Assembly: GCA_029881055.1 (NCBI GenBank)
Contig: JAOUNH010000002.1
Coordinates: 1-47,294 of the forward strand
Direction of reading: 5' to 3'
DNA from: Gammaproteobacteria bacterium
Lineage (GTDB): Bacteria; Pseudomonadota; Gammaproteobacteria; Steroidobacterales; Woeseiaceae
DNA length: 47,294 bases
In this document: piece after piece, positions 16,956-25,371 of the stretch
How positions within the stretch are numbered: the first letter of the stretch is position 1
How the letters are laid out: every line of letters begins with the position of its first letter
Made by a program: the position numbers and the translations under genes
Notes under the pieces: model-generated
Told to the model about the DNA's origin: nothing
Database searches by the model: none
What the model saw: only the letters and a program-made list of their open reading frames with translations

Positions 16956-17100
16956 CGGTGGCGGATTCAGAGGTATCGCATTGAAAAAGCAGGCGCAATA
17001 TTACATTGACCCGCGCAGATTCGATACTGCAAACTCGAGAATGGCTGCGTGCCCGGTCGTTATCCACGACAAAGTCCAGTAACCCAATACAGGTCTGACA

Positions 17101-17862
17101 TTGAGCAATCCTCCTCGAAAAGACTTCGATTCGATCGAGTCACGCCGAAGCACCGCATCCCGTCGCCGCATGAGCAGCGCTCGCCGGCTGTATTACTTCC
17201 TGGGATTGCCGGTGCTGCGCGGTATCATTCGCTTGTTGACGTCAACCTATCGAATTGAACACGTTGCCGGCGAGCGCACTATCGATCCCTATATTGGCGG
17301 GGACAAGGTTTGCGCGCCCTGTTACTGGCACCAGCACCATGTGGTTGGCTCGACCTTGATCCGCTCCTGGGTGCGACGCGGTTTCAAAGCCTGTTTTCTC
17401 GTTTCGGGATCGGTCGACGGAGAGGTTCCCGAGCGCATCGCTCGCGCCTGGGGTGCGGACGTTATCCGCGGTTCGGCTAATCAGAGCGGTGCGCTGGCAT
17501 TGCGAGATATGCAGGGCAGGATGAAAGATGGATACTCCATCGTCACCACCGCTGACGGGCCGCGTGGCCCAATATACGAATTCAAGATGGGCGCGGTTCT
17601 GATGGCCAGGATTGCGGGAGTACCGATCGTACCGATCGGATGCGCCGCCGATCGCGCCTGGTACCTTGATCGCTGGGACAACTTCATGGTGCCGAAACCA
17701 TTCGCTCGGGTCGCGCTGGCTGTTGGCGAGCCCTATTCCATCCCGCCCAATACGCCACTTGATCAACTGGAACCACATCGTCAACACGTTCAGGCAGCAG
17801 TCATGTCACTTATGGGAGACTGTGAGCAAGTCCTGAAGACCGCCAAGGAGGCCGGACAATGA
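17101..17862 (+). CDS. DUF374-family lysophospholipid-type acyltransferase
   Basis: A 253-residue protein of the DUF374 branch of the LPLAT superfamily. The catalytic-looking histidine segment is CYWHQHH (about residues 74-80). SGSVDGE follows (about 102-108), then RGSANQSGALAL with the conserved GS pair, TTADGPRGP near 150 and IAGVPIVPIG near 175. It probably acylates a lipid A-like or phospholipid acceptor at the inner membrane. I keep the TTG at 17101 because CAGGT lies 6 nt before it; an internal ATG at 17170 has no ribosome binding site. It is divergent from the P450 operon by about 145 nt and overlaps the DUF3108 gene by 4 nt. Confidence 0.82.
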   Translation: MSNPPRKDFDSIESRRSTASRRRMSSARRLYYFLGLPVLRGIIRLLTSTYRIEHVAGERTIDPYIGGDKVCAPCYWHQHHVVGSTLIRSWVRRGFKACFLVSGSVDGEVPERIARAWGADVIRGSANQSGALALRDMQGRMKDGYSIVTTADGPRGPIYEFKMGAVLMARIAGVPIVPIGCAADRAWYLDRWDNFMVPKPFARVALAVGEPYSIPPNTPLDQLEPHRQHVQAAVMSLMGDCEQVLKTAKEAGQ

Positions 17863-18569
17863 GACTCGCTCGATGGGCATTCGCCGCCCTGCTTGCTCTG
17901 TTGAGCATTCCGGCGCTCGCGGAAGTGACGCTGGTCCCGCATACGGCGCAATATGACGTCAAGATTTCTATCGTCTCGGGTGTACTTAACACTGAGCTAC
18001 GGCGAACGGCGGGCGGCTACCTTGCGCATCACGTTGTTCGCGCGACAGGAATGTCCAAATTGCTGACTAATGGGTCGATGGACGTAACGTCCGAGTTCAG
18101 CAGCAGTGATGGTGAACTGAAGCCCATCCGATTCCACGCCATTGATACGATCAAGAACGATCCGGATGTCGACCTCCGTTTCGACTGGTCGACGAATGAA
18201 GTCAGTGGCACGATCGGCGAAGAAAACGTGACACAGAAGCTCGACGGTGTTGTGCACGACAGCGTTTCGATTCAATACCGATTGATGAGTGATTTACTTA
18301 ACGGCGGCGCCAATGATCGGTACACGCTGTTCGATATAGAAAAGCTGCGTGTCGCTGATGTTACGAACACTGGCACGAAAAAAGTAAAAACGAAGGCGGG
18401 TACTTTCGTTGCGGTGGGCATTCAACACCAGAAAGAAGGTTCATCGCGAACGACTACGCTTTGGTGCGTTGAAGAACTGGGCTACTTACCCGTGATTATC
18501 GAACAGCACCGTGCGGGAAAACTGAAGTTTCGCGCAACGCTTGAGCGTTACACGCCTACCCCAGAATAA
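17859..18569 (+). CDS. DUF3108-family periplasmic protein
   Basis: A 236-residue secreted protein. A signal peptide (residues 1-21, ending ALA) leads into a beta-rich DUF3108 domain beginning VPHTAQYDVKIS, with the typical later strands around FDWSTNEV and LWCVEELGYLPV. The function of the family is not established; members are periplasmic in gammaproteobacteria. The ATG overlaps the stop of the acyltransferase gene, so the two are translationally coupled and may act in the same envelope lipid process. The gene is convergent with the lipoprotein gene, with 33 nt between them and no clear hairpin. Confidence 0.78.
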   Translation: MRLARWAFAALLALLSIPALAEVTLVPHTAQYDVKISIVSGVLNTELRRTAGGYLAHHVVRATGMSKLLTNGSMDVTSEFSSSDGELKPIRFHAIDTIKNDPDVDLRFDWSTNEVSGTIGEENVTQKLDGVVHDSVSIQYRLMSDLLNGGANDRYTLFDIEKLRVADVTNTGTKKVKTKAGTFVAVGIQHQKEGSSRTTTLWCVEELGYLPVIIEQHRAGKLKFRATLERYTPTPE

Positions 18570-18602
18570 TCGACAATTGAAGTATCAGTAACACCAGCGC
18601 CG

Positions 18603-19175
18603 TTACTGCCGATCGAACATCTGCGTTTGTACGAAACTGTCCTTTTCTCCCTTGGCGATACGAATATTTCGGATCAGTACACCCCCATCCAGTCGCCAGG
18701 ATTCGAACAGTGTCGTGCGGGAGTCGTCCAACGTTTCAATGACGAAAGAGCCGCCCTCCCAGCCGGACACACGCAAAGCCTCGATAGGGCCAATCTGTAC
18801 TGACCGGTTTTCGCCAAAAGTAAACTCTTCGACAACGGAGCGGTCGTAACTAATGAATATTCCGTACCGAGTCTGGGTGATTTTCAGTGAGGTGCCGTAT
18901 TCCAGGAACACCGCTACGGTGCCCCCGCCGCTGTTGCGGGTCTGCCGGGTACGCTCCATATTTCCGCCAGGAATAATGCCCTGCTGCAGGCCCGACTGAT
19001 TCGTGGGGCGCCGCGTGTCCGATTCGTCACGCAACAACCACATACCGCTCAGGTCTACGCCAGGCGGTACGGCCGCACTTTTGGACTCGAGCACCAGTGG
19101 CGCGCTGCAGGCGGCAACGAGCAGTAAAAATGGCAAGACAATTCGGGGCGATCTCTGGAAAAATAGTGCAATCAT
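18603..19175 (-). CDS. Lipoprotein of unknown function
   Basis: A 190-residue predicted lipoprotein. A basic, hydrophobic N-terminus ends in the lipobox LVAAC with Cys23 as the acylation site; the next residue is Ser, which favours outer-membrane sorting. The mature domain is beta-rich with repeated short strands (WLLRDESDT, KITQTRYGIFISYD, VIETLDDSRTTLFESWRL), suggesting a lipocalin-like or META-like small barrel, but I cannot assign it to a family. No co-directional neighbour is close, so it is probably a single-gene unit. Confidence 0.7.
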   Translation of the reverse strand: MIALFFQRSPRIVLPFLLLVAACSAPLVLESKSAAVPPGVDLSGMWLLRDESDTRRPTNQSGLQQGIIPGGNMERTRQTRNSGGGTVAVFLEYGTSLKITQTRYGIFISYDRSVVEEFTFGENRSVQIGPIEALRVSGWEGGSFVIETLDDSRTTLFESWRLDGGVLIRNIRIAKGEKDSFVQTQMFDRQ

Positions 19176-19239
19176 GGGTCAACCGGCAGAATGAAAGCGC
19201 GTTACTCGGAATAGTAGCGAATCATTGGAGTAAATAGAC

Positions 19240-19722
19240 ATGCGTACCATACACAAGATTTTGGCGATTACGAGCCTGAGTTTACTCATGCCATACGCAG
19301 CAGCGGCTCAATCGGCAAGTGATGTCCAGAACATGAGTCCGGAAGAAAGACGCGCCTACATGGAAAGTATGTCTGAAGACGAACGCACCGCCATGCGAGA
19401 AAAATGGCGCGCCGAGTTCGAGAAGCTGTCCGACGAAGAGAAGCAGGCAATGCGCAAGCAACGCGCCGAACAGCGCACCGCCAAGGACACCAAACGCGAT
19501 CGTGCGGCCATGCGCGAGCGCTGGGACAACATGTCGGACGAGGAACGTGCCGCGGCCAGAGAACGCTACCAGGCCGAGAGTGCCGAACGCCGGCAGCGCT
19601 GGGAATCCATGAGCGAAGAGGAACGCGCAGCGGCGCGCGAGAAACGCGGCGCACGCAAAGGATCGAAGGGCGAACGCCACAACCGGGAAGGCCAGACTGC
19701 CGATGAGAGACCGGAAAGCTAG
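19240..19722 (+). CDS. Secreted charged-helix repeat protein
   Basis: A 160-residue protein with a signal peptide (residues 1-23, ending AAA) and a mature part made almost entirely of charged helix. The motif M-S-x-E-E-R, or close variants, recurs at five or more places (for example SPEERRAYM, SEDERTAM, SDEEKQAM, SDEERAAA, SEEERAAA). Arg and Glu dominate and there is no cysteine. It resembles other proteobacterial DUF3106-like or periplasmic coiled-coil proteins, but the family is not certain. A role in envelope stress or binding of a polyanion is only speculation. Its end overlaps the convergent DNA-glycosylase gene by 4 nt. Confidence 0.7.
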   Translation: MRTIHKILAITSLSLLMPYAAAAQSASDVQNMSPEERRAYMESMSEDERTAMREKWRAEFEKLSDEEKQAMRKQRAEQRTAKDTKRDRAAMRERWDNMSDEERAAARERYQAESAERRQRWESMSEEERAAAREKRGARKGSKGERHNREGQTADERPES

Positions 19723-20915
19723 AAATAGGCCGCCAGCGCTTTTTCGAAGGCGCTGGATTTCCTGATCCACACCGATTCGAGACCCAGCCACTCGCCGAGG
19801 GAATGCAACTCCGTTGCGAGAATCTCTGCTGTATTCTGAAGATCGGCGCCGTCTTCGAGATGGGCATTCTGAACTCGTAGAGTCGACGCCTTGCGGTCGG
19901 CTTTAAGATCGACGCGCGCCGCAATGGTATCCCCTACTCGAAACGGCAGAACGTAGTATCCCCACTTCCTGTGCGCCTCGGGCACGTAAATCTCGATGCG
20001 GTAGTCGAACCCGAACAGACGTTTCGCCCTGGGTCGGAACCAGACGACCGGGTCAAACGGCGACAGCAGGGATGCACCCGGGATAGACCGTGGCGATTTA
20101 GCTTCGCTCGACAGATATGCCGGATCGGACCAGCCGTCGACAAGCACTCGTTGCAGGGCGCCCTCCTCGACCAGTTCGTACACGCGAGGCTCCGCATCGC
20201 GAACAGGCATGCGGTAGTAGTCCGCGAGATCGTGCGCGGTGCCGATGCCGAGCGATATTGATGCCTTCCTCAGCAACTCGCGTTCGGCGTGTGTTTTTTC
20301 CACTGCTGCCGATCGATATTGCTTGCCGATAATGCGCTCGGGCAGATCGTACACACGCTGAAAGTTTCGCAAGCGTCGCCGAACCGCGAGCTGGCCCGTC
20401 CCGAAATGGAATTCGAGGGCGCAGCGCGGTATGGATCGATACCAGTCGCCCGCCTTTCGTTTCGGTCCCTCGACAGGCGGCAGGTCGTGCGCCGTCGACG
20501 CACCCTGACTGCTGACCAAGTCGAGGATTTCATCCAGGTAGCCAGCTCGATCGGGCAGCTTGCGGAGCGGGCTGTTTTTCCAGGGTTGATATTCGCTACG
20601 CCGGTGCGCCAGCAACGGCCAATCACTGCACGCGACGATGGACGCTTCGTGGGCCCATTGCTCCGTGTGCTCACCCGAGTCGTAGAGAAAGCGCTCGAAG
20701 CGCGTTCGATCGTAGGGACCGAGTCGTGACCAGATCATCAGGAAGTGCGCGGGAATCAGGACATTGACGAAATCCAGCTGGAGCACGGCGATCGCGGCCA
20801 GTGCTCGGCGAAAGTGTCGCACATCCGTGGGTGTGTCGGGTCGGGGCCGGTCGAATCCCTGTGCGGCCAGTGCGATCCTGCGAGCTTCTTCGACGGTGAC
20901 TCTGACCCGCCGCAT
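19719..20915 (-). CDS. AlkX/YcaQ-type winged-helix DNA glycosylase
   Basis: A 398-residue member of the YcaQ/AlkZ (HTH_42) family, which unhooks DNA interstrand crosslinks and removes alkylated bases. The N-terminal region carries Q46-L47-D48 (in LQLDFVNV), matching the Q-hydrophobic-D catalytic motif of the AlkX (YcaQ) branch rather than the QxQ of AlkZ. Later family features are EQWAHEASIV near 85-94, winged-helix segments through the middle, and a beta-rich C-terminal region (LLSPFDPVVWFRPRAKRLFGFDYRIEIYVP). It is the last gene of a long minus-strand run, 12 nt after the RidA-like gene, so it is probably co-transcribed. No biosynthetic genotoxin genes are nearby. Confidence 0.82.
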   Translation of the reverse strand: MRRVRVTVEEARRIALAAQGFDRPRPDTPTDVRHFRRALAAIAVLQLDFVNVLIPAHFLMIWSRLGPYDRTRFERFLYDSGEHTEQWAHEASIVACSDWPLLAHRRSEYQPWKNSPLRKLPDRAGYLDEILDLVSSQGASTAHDLPPVEGPKRKAGDWYRSIPRCALEFHFGTGQLAVRRRLRNFQRVYDLPERIIGKQYRSAAVEKTHAERELLRKASISLGIGTAHDLADYYRMPVRDAEPRVYELVEEGALQRVLVDGWSDPAYLSSEAKSPRSIPGASLLSPFDPVVWFRPRAKRLFGFDYRIEIYVPEAHRKWGYYVLPFRVGDTIAARVDLKADRKASTLRVQNAHLEDGADLQNTAEILATELHSLGEWLGLESVWIRKSSAFEKALAAYF

Positions 20916-20927
20916 CAGGCTTTTTTT

Positions 20928-21320
20928 CTATTCATCGACTATAGCGTCCGCTTCGATCTCTACCAGCATGCCCTCACCAATAAGGCGGGATACCTCAACC
21001 ATCGATGTAGCGGGAGTTATGGTGGCGAACGCCTCCTGGTGGGCTTTTGCAATCTCTTCCCAACGCGAAATGTCGGTGACGAACATGCGAGTGCGGACAA
21101 CGTCATTGAGACTGGCACCCGCTTCTTCGAGCGCTGCTGCGATAATTTCGATACAGCGCCTGGCTTGCAGGTAAGCATCATCCGGCCCGACCAGCTGCCC
21201 ATCAGCGCTGACAGGGGCGCTGCCGGACACGGCAATGTGAGGTCCAACGCGAACGGCACGGCAGTATCCAACCAACGGCTCCCATTTCGTGCCAGTACGA
21301 ACTATTTTTTTGCTAGCCAT
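20928..21320 (-). CDS. RidA-family protein lacking the catalytic arginine
   Basis: A 130-residue RidA/YjgF-family protein with the usual core: ISVSG-like strand VSGSAPVS, the QARRCIEIIAAALEEAGASLNDVVRTRMFVTD helix-strand unit, and EIEADAIV at the end. In E. coli RidA the imine-binding arginine (R105) sits in PARSCVEV; here the same place reads PATSMVEV, so the arginine is replaced by Thr105. It therefore probably does not have classic enamine/imine deaminase activity and belongs to another Rid subfamily. It overlaps the end of the upstream membrane hydroxylase gene by 19 nt, which implies translational coupling. Confidence 0.85.
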   Translation of the reverse strand: MASKKIVRTGTKWEPLVGYCRAVRVGPHIAVSGSAPVSADGQLVGPDDAYLQARRCIEIIAAALEEAGASLNDVVRTRMFVTDISRWEEIAKAHQEAFATITPATSMVEVSRLIGEGMLVEIEADAIVDE

Positions 21321-22531
21321 AATGCAGACACCAATATGTAAATTGCGATTACTGCAGCGCCTGCCGGAATGATCGTGATCAGATCCGGATCCAGCGCGTA
21401 CATTCCGAGCGGCAAAACGACGAATAGCCTGATGAGTTCGAATCGTGCCGCATAGGGTCGATCTTCATTTAGCAAGCCCAGGGTGTACAGGTTCGTCCAG
21501 AGCAACAAACAGGGTACGAGCACCACCCCCGCCCCCTGCGTCGCGAACGCATTCGCGATGAACAAGGCAGTCGCTATCACAACCATGAACTGCGCCAGCA
21601 CATAACGACGCCTGGCTGTGGAAATATCGGGATCGTATTTTCTGAACCGCGTCAGGTCGACCGCTTGCTTGGGATATTCAGCCGCAACATCTGCCGGGCG
21701 CCAGCCTGTGCGACGAAACCAGATCCCGATCTTGTCCCGCCAGCGGCGCGTTCGTGTGGCATCAAACAGCAGGTAGTCGTAGACCTGGAAGTTAGCCCAG
21801 AACGGATTCCAGTTCCCCAGCGGTTTGCGTACGCCAAAAATCACCGGTTCGTCATCGGACTCTTCAATGAAAGTTCCAAACAGGCGATCCCAGAGCACGA
21901 AGATGCCGCCGTAGTTCTTGTCGATGTAGCGTTCGTTCTGGGCGTGATGCACGCGGTGATTCGACGGTGTTACAAAGATCCGGTCCAGCACACCGAGACG
22001 ACGAATCTGCTGGGTGTGGACCCAGAACTGATAGATCAGGTTCACCGCAGCGACTGTTATCAGGACATCAGCCGGGAAACCTATCAAAAACAGTGGCACG
22101 TAAAAGATCCAGCTGAAAAGAAAACTGGTGCTTGTCTGACGCAATGCTGTCGACAGATTGTAGTCCTCGCTCTGGTGGTGCACTGCATGGGCTGCCCAAA
22201 GTATCGAGATTTCGTGGCCCAGGCGATGATTCCAGTAGTAGCAAAAGTCCCAGAGGACGGCGGCGAGTATCCAGAGAAGTACACCGCCAACCGAGGCATC
22301 AAACCAACTGCGCTCAATATCAAATAGCGCGAGCTTGCTGAGCACAAGGCCCCAGATTGTGTACTGCAGGAACTTCGTGAAATAGCCTGTTGACTCACTC
22401 AGGATGCCGGCACTGAGACTGTTGATGGCGTCATTGCTGCGGTAGTAGCCCGTGCCCCGCATACGGTCGACCAGGAACTCGACCAGTAGTGCAAACAGAA
22501 AAAACGGAACGGCAAGGGCAATCAGGCTCAT
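21302..22531 (-). CDS. Fatty acid hydroxylase/sterol desaturase superfamily protein (AGMO-like)
   Basis: A 409-residue integral-membrane di-iron oxygenase. Histidine boxes are HRLGH (102-106), HAVHH (115-119) and HRVHH (192-196), with H172 in FWVHT as a further ligand. Membrane helices lie at about 4-20, 55-70, 83-100, 135-155, and several more after residue 305. The segment GNWNPFWANFQVYDYL and the extra C-terminal helices resemble alkylglycerol monooxygenase-like members rather than plain sterol C-5 desaturases. The substrate is probably an ether lipid, sterol-like or acyl lipid. It lies 38 nt downstream of crcB in the same direction and overlaps the RidA-like gene. Confidence 0.85.
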   Translation of the reverse strand: MSLIALAVPFFLFALLVEFLVDRMRGTGYYRSNDAINSLSAGILSESTGYFTKFLQYTIWGLVLSKLALFDIERSWFDASVGGVLLWILAAVLWDFCYYWNHRLGHEISILWAAHAVHHQSEDYNLSTALRQTSTSFLFSWIFYVPLFLIGFPADVLITVAAVNLIYQFWVHTQQIRRLGVLDRIFVTPSNHRVHHAQNERYIDKNYGGIFVLWDRLFGTFIEESDDEPVIFGVRKPLGNWNPFWANFQVYDYLLFDATRTRRWRDKIGIWFRRTGWRPADVAAEYPKQAVDLTRFRKYDPDISTARRRYVLAQFMVVIATALFIANAFATQGAGVVLVPCLLLWTNLYTLGLLNEDRPYAARFELIRLFVVLPLGMYALDPDLITIIPAGAAVIAIYILVSALWLAKK

Positions 22532-22569
22532 GGGCGTATGTTAACCCGAAAGCAAAACCGAACGTCGGG

Positions 22570-22986
22570 TCAGCTGGCCTGGAGTTTCATCAATAGTCGG
22601 ACGCACTGGATGCCAATATAGAAACAGGCGAACCCCCCAAGCATCGTTGCCACGAAATAGGAGAACGAATAAAAAATCTCGTTCTTCTGGATCATCGTAT
22701 TCATTTCCAGGACCAGGGACGACAAGGTTGTGAAACTTCCGCAGAAGCCAATCGCAAACAGCAGCCGATATTGGTCTGGAACGAATCCGGCAGCGTTAAA
22801 CCAGGCCGTGCTGGATATCAGTTGTGCGATTACGCCCATTAGCAGGCAGCCGACCAGGTTTGAAGTGAGAGTTCCCCACGGAAACTCGATATCGCGCTGC
22901 AGGAACACATTGAGCGCAAAGCGCGCCATCGCGCCGAACGCACCGCCGATAGCTACAAACAGATAGGAGTAGGCAACGAACCGCAT
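22570..22986 (-). CDS. crcB: Fluoride ion channel CrcB/Fluc
   Basis: A 138-residue membrane protein of the CrcB/Fluc family, which forms dual-topology dimers that export fluoride. It has four hydrophobic helices, with the conserved GGAFGAMARF (about 12-21), WGTLTSNLVGCLLMG (about 36-50) and GFCGSFTTLSS (about 80-90, a variant of GFCGGFTT). The open frame continues upstream, but the ATG at 22986 is chosen because it overlaps the stop of the nitronate monooxygenase gene (TGATG), the usual coupled arrangement. No fluoride riboswitch is expected inside the operon and none was seen. Confidence 0.92.
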   Translation of the reverse strand: MRFVAYSYLFVAIGGAFGAMARFALNVFLQRDIEFPWGTLTSNLVGCLLMGVIAQLISSTAWFNAAGFVPDQYRLLFAIGFCGSFTTLSSLVLEMNTMIQKNEIFYSFSYFVATMLGGFACFYIGIQCVRLLMKLQAS

Positions 22987-23951
22987 CAGCCTGCGTTCAG
23001 TCGGGCAAGAGCTGCCAGGTATTCTCGCTCGAACTTCAAAACAATCTCCCGCGCCGGAAGTATCTCGGTGATATCGCCGACACCCTGCCCGGCCCCCCAG
23101 ATATTCTTCCACGCCTTGGCACCGGTCTTACTGGCCTTGGCAAAATCCATTTGCGCCTTTGACCCTTCAGGCAGGTTTTCCGGATCCAGCCCGGCGTTCG
23201 AAATACTGCCCTTGAGATAGCTGCCGTGTATGCCTGTAAACAACGAGGTATACACGATATCGGATGCACTGCTGTCCACCAGCATCGCTTTGTACTCAGG
23301 AACCGCATTCGCTTCAGCGCTGGCGATGAAGCGAGTGCCGCTGTAGGCAAGATCGGCACCCATCGCCCGCGCCGCCAGTACATCGCTGCCACTCGTAATG
23401 CATCCGGACAGCATGAGGACGCCATCAAATTCCTTGCGAATCTCCTTGATGAGAGCGAAAGGACTCAAGGGTCCTGCGTGCCCGCCGGCACCGGCGCACA
23501 CAGCGATGATGCCATCGACACCCTGAGCAATCGCTTTACGGGCGTGCCGAAGACTGATGACATCATGAAAAACCAGACCGCCATAGGAATGCACGGCTGC
23601 AACCACATCTTCAGGCGGCCGCAAACTCGTGATGATGATAGGCACCTCGTGCTCGACACAGGTATCGAGGTCCTCCTGCAGCCGCGAATTGCTTGCGTGC
23701 ACGATCTGGTTGACTGCGTAAGGAGCAACCTTCTCGCCAGGATGGGATTCCGTGTACTCGCCCAACGCGTCCTTGATCTGCACGAGCCATTCGCCAAGCT
23801 TTTCCTGCGGTCTTGCGTTGAGTGCCGGAAAAGACCCGACTATGCCGGCCTGACATTGCGCGATAACCAGCTCCGGACCGGACACGATAAACATCGGTGC
23901 ACCGATCAAGGGAACCCTGAGATTGCCTTCGAGCGCTTTTGGTAACGCCAT
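22986..23951 (-). CDS. Nitronate monooxygenase (2-nitropropane dioxygenase family)
   Basis: A 321-residue FMN-dependent TIM-barrel enzyme. Landmarks are the N-terminal VPLIGAPMFIVSGPEL, the central GVDGIIAVCAGAGGHAG with the catalytic histidine, and the phosphate-binding segment AARAMGADLAYSGTRFIAS. It oxidises alkyl nitronates such as propionate-3-nitronate, or a related substrate. The frame opens earlier, but I start at the ATG at 23951 because AAAGGGC lies 5-8 nt before it, inside the final codons of the thioesterase gene, whose stop is 2 nt upstream. It is flanked by thioesterase and crcB genes in one transcript. Confidence 0.88.
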   Translation of the reverse strand: MALPKALEGNLRVPLIGAPMFIVSGPELVIAQCQAGIVGSFPALNARPQEKLGEWLVQIKDALGEYTESHPGEKVAPYAVNQIVHASNSRLQEDLDTCVEHEVPIIITSLRPPEDVVAAVHSYGGLVFHDVISLRHARKAIAQGVDGIIAVCAGAGGHAGPLSPFALIKEIRKEFDGVLMLSGCITSGSDVLAARAMGADLAYSGTRFIASAEANAVPEYKAMLVDSSASDIVYTSLFTGIHGSYLKGSISNAGLDPENLPEGSKAQMDFAKASKTGAKAWKNIWGAGQGVGDITEILPAREIVLKFEREYLAALARLNAG

Positions 23952-23953
23952 CG

Positions 23954-24361
23954 TTAGCCCTTTATGGAATCCATAAAGCTGGCCTCGCAATCCGCGACGA
24001 CTACACCGTCGGAAGCGCGGCGAGCTTCACCCTTCAGGATGATCAGGCGTCCTTTTTCCTTTTCTATCCAACCCTTAAGCAAAACTTTCTCGCCGACGAA
24101 CAGCGGCTTGCGGTAGCGAATTTCGCACTTCGCCGTATGCGCCTTTCGACCCTGCTGATAAAGGACATTAGCGGTTACATCGTCCAGGGCCGAGTACACG
24201 ATTCCCCCGTGCACGGTGTCGTTCCAGCCGACGTGGTTTTTTGTACCGGTGAATTCCCCGGTGCAGACATTTCCGTCAACAGTGAACTTGATCTTGAGAC
24301 CAATAGGATTTTCCACTCCGCAGGCGAAACACATGTTCGCTGCTTCTATTGGCTCCGACAT
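23954..24361 (-). CDS. PaaI-like hotdog-fold thioesterase
   Basis: A 135-residue single hotdog-domain protein. The N-terminus CFACGVENPIGLKIKF is the hallmark of one PaaI-like subgroup. HVGWNDTVHGGIVYSALDDVTANV near 43-66 carries the catalytic-type HGG and Asp residues. It probably hydrolyses an acyl-CoA thioester in the cytoplasm; the substrate is unknown. It begins 14 nt after the ccmI stop codon, so it is an extension of the ccm operon, and it leads directly into the nitronate monooxygenase gene. Confidence 0.85.
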   Translation of the reverse strand: MSEPIEAANMCFACGVENPIGLKIKFTVDGNVCTGEFTGTKNHVGWNDTVHGGIVYSALDDVTANVLYQQGRKAHTAKCEIRYRKPLFVGEKVLLKGWIEKEKGRLIILKGEARRASDGVVVADCEASFMDSIKG

Positions 24362-24375
24362 TTGAGGCTCCGAAT

Positions 24376-25371
24376 CTAGGGCGTGACCTGGTCGATGACA
24401 AGGTCGACGGTTTGTCCGGTGTTGGCCTTGACAATCAAGGTGCCGAACCAGTCGCCCGATTGCGCGCTGGCACCGCCTGACATTGATACACGCGCAACAA
24501 GTTCGATTTCTTCAAAACCGGACAGTGGTCGTCCCTGCATCATCGCATTCTTGTCATTCATCGCAACGATCGCAGGTAACTCGGATAGACGTAGCGGTAC
24601 GACAGCGACAGGCGGCGACGGTTGTGCAGGATCACGCGCGATCACAAAAACCGTTGCATCGCCGGGCATGGCCGCACTGGCAGCGTCCGAAAGGCTCAGG
24701 TTGACCGAAACGATTGCTGGCTCCTGAACCGGGGCCACATCCATGCTCGGTGGTGGCAAACCCCGCCATTCATTAATCTTGCGTTGCAGCAGATCGCGAA
24801 TTTCGGGTGGAGTCTCCATACCCAGCAGAATTTCCCATCGATCGGCAGCCAGCTCCGTATCGCCGCGTTGCGCCGCAGCGCCACCCGAATAGAAAAGCGC
24901 ATTGGCGTTATTCGGATCCAGGGCCAGGGCGTTCTCGAACAATCTCGAGGCTCGATCGGATACCTGCCCTCCCTGTTGTTCCATCAACGCTATCGCAAGA
25001 GCCACCATGGTCTCTGGATTCTTGCCCTGCCCGAGCTCGAAAGCCTTCTCAAATGCGGCGATGGCCTGCTCGTATTCCTGCATAGCCTGGTACGAGCGAC
25101 CCAGCATGATCCAGCCGTCCAGGTCATTGGGCTGCTTCTCAAGCCGTTTTGCCAGTGCCGCAACAGCGTCCGCTGAGTCAGCATTACTGCCGGCCCCGGA
25201 CGGAACGCCAGGCTGCCCTATGCTGTGATACAGCGCCGCGGACAACCCGACCGTTACCACAATAACCACCGCCAACACGGGCGTGAGGCGGCCTGAGCTT
25301 CGGTACAAGGGCCAGACGACAAATCCGAGCGCGAGCAGGCAGAGCAGAATCAGAATTAGCCAGAATGTCAT
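24376..25371 (-). CDS. ccmI: Cytochrome c maturation protein CcmI
   Basis: A 331-residue membrane-anchored chaperone for apocytochrome c. Two N-terminal membrane helices (about 3-22 and 31-48) bracket a short loop. A TPR region follows (about 65-205, with PNDLDGWIMLGRSYQAMQEYEQAIAAFEKAFEL and DPNNANALFYSGGAAAQRGD). A periplasmic beta-rich domain (about 220-331) matches the C-terminal part of CcmI/CycH. It presents the apoprotein CxxCH region to the CcmF/H ligation complex. The ATG overlaps the ccmH stop by 4 nt. Confidence 0.9.
   Translation of the reverse strand: MTFWLILILLCLLALGFVVWPLYRSSGRLTPVLAVVIVVTVGLSAALYHSIGQPGVPSGAGSNADSADAVAALAKRLEKQPNDLDGWIMLGRSYQAMQEYEQAIAAFEKAFELGQGKNPETMVALAIALMEQQGGQVSDRASRLFENALALDPNNANALFYSGGAAAQRGDTELAADRWEILLGMETPPEIRDLLQRKINEWRGLPPPSMDVAPVQEPAIVSVNLSLSDAASAAMPGDATVFVIARDPAQPSPPVAVVPLRLSELPAIVAMNDKNAMMQGRPLSGFEEIELVARVSMSGGASAQSGDWFGTLIVKANTGQTVDLVIDQVTP

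Noticed and set aside
16116-17009. 297-codon plus-strand open frame
   Set aside because: It is antisense to the cytochrome P450, which has all its motifs. No ribosome binding site or domain is seen.
23226-23945. 239-codon plus-strand open frame
   Set aside because: It is antisense to the nitronate monooxygenase gene and has no recognisable domain.
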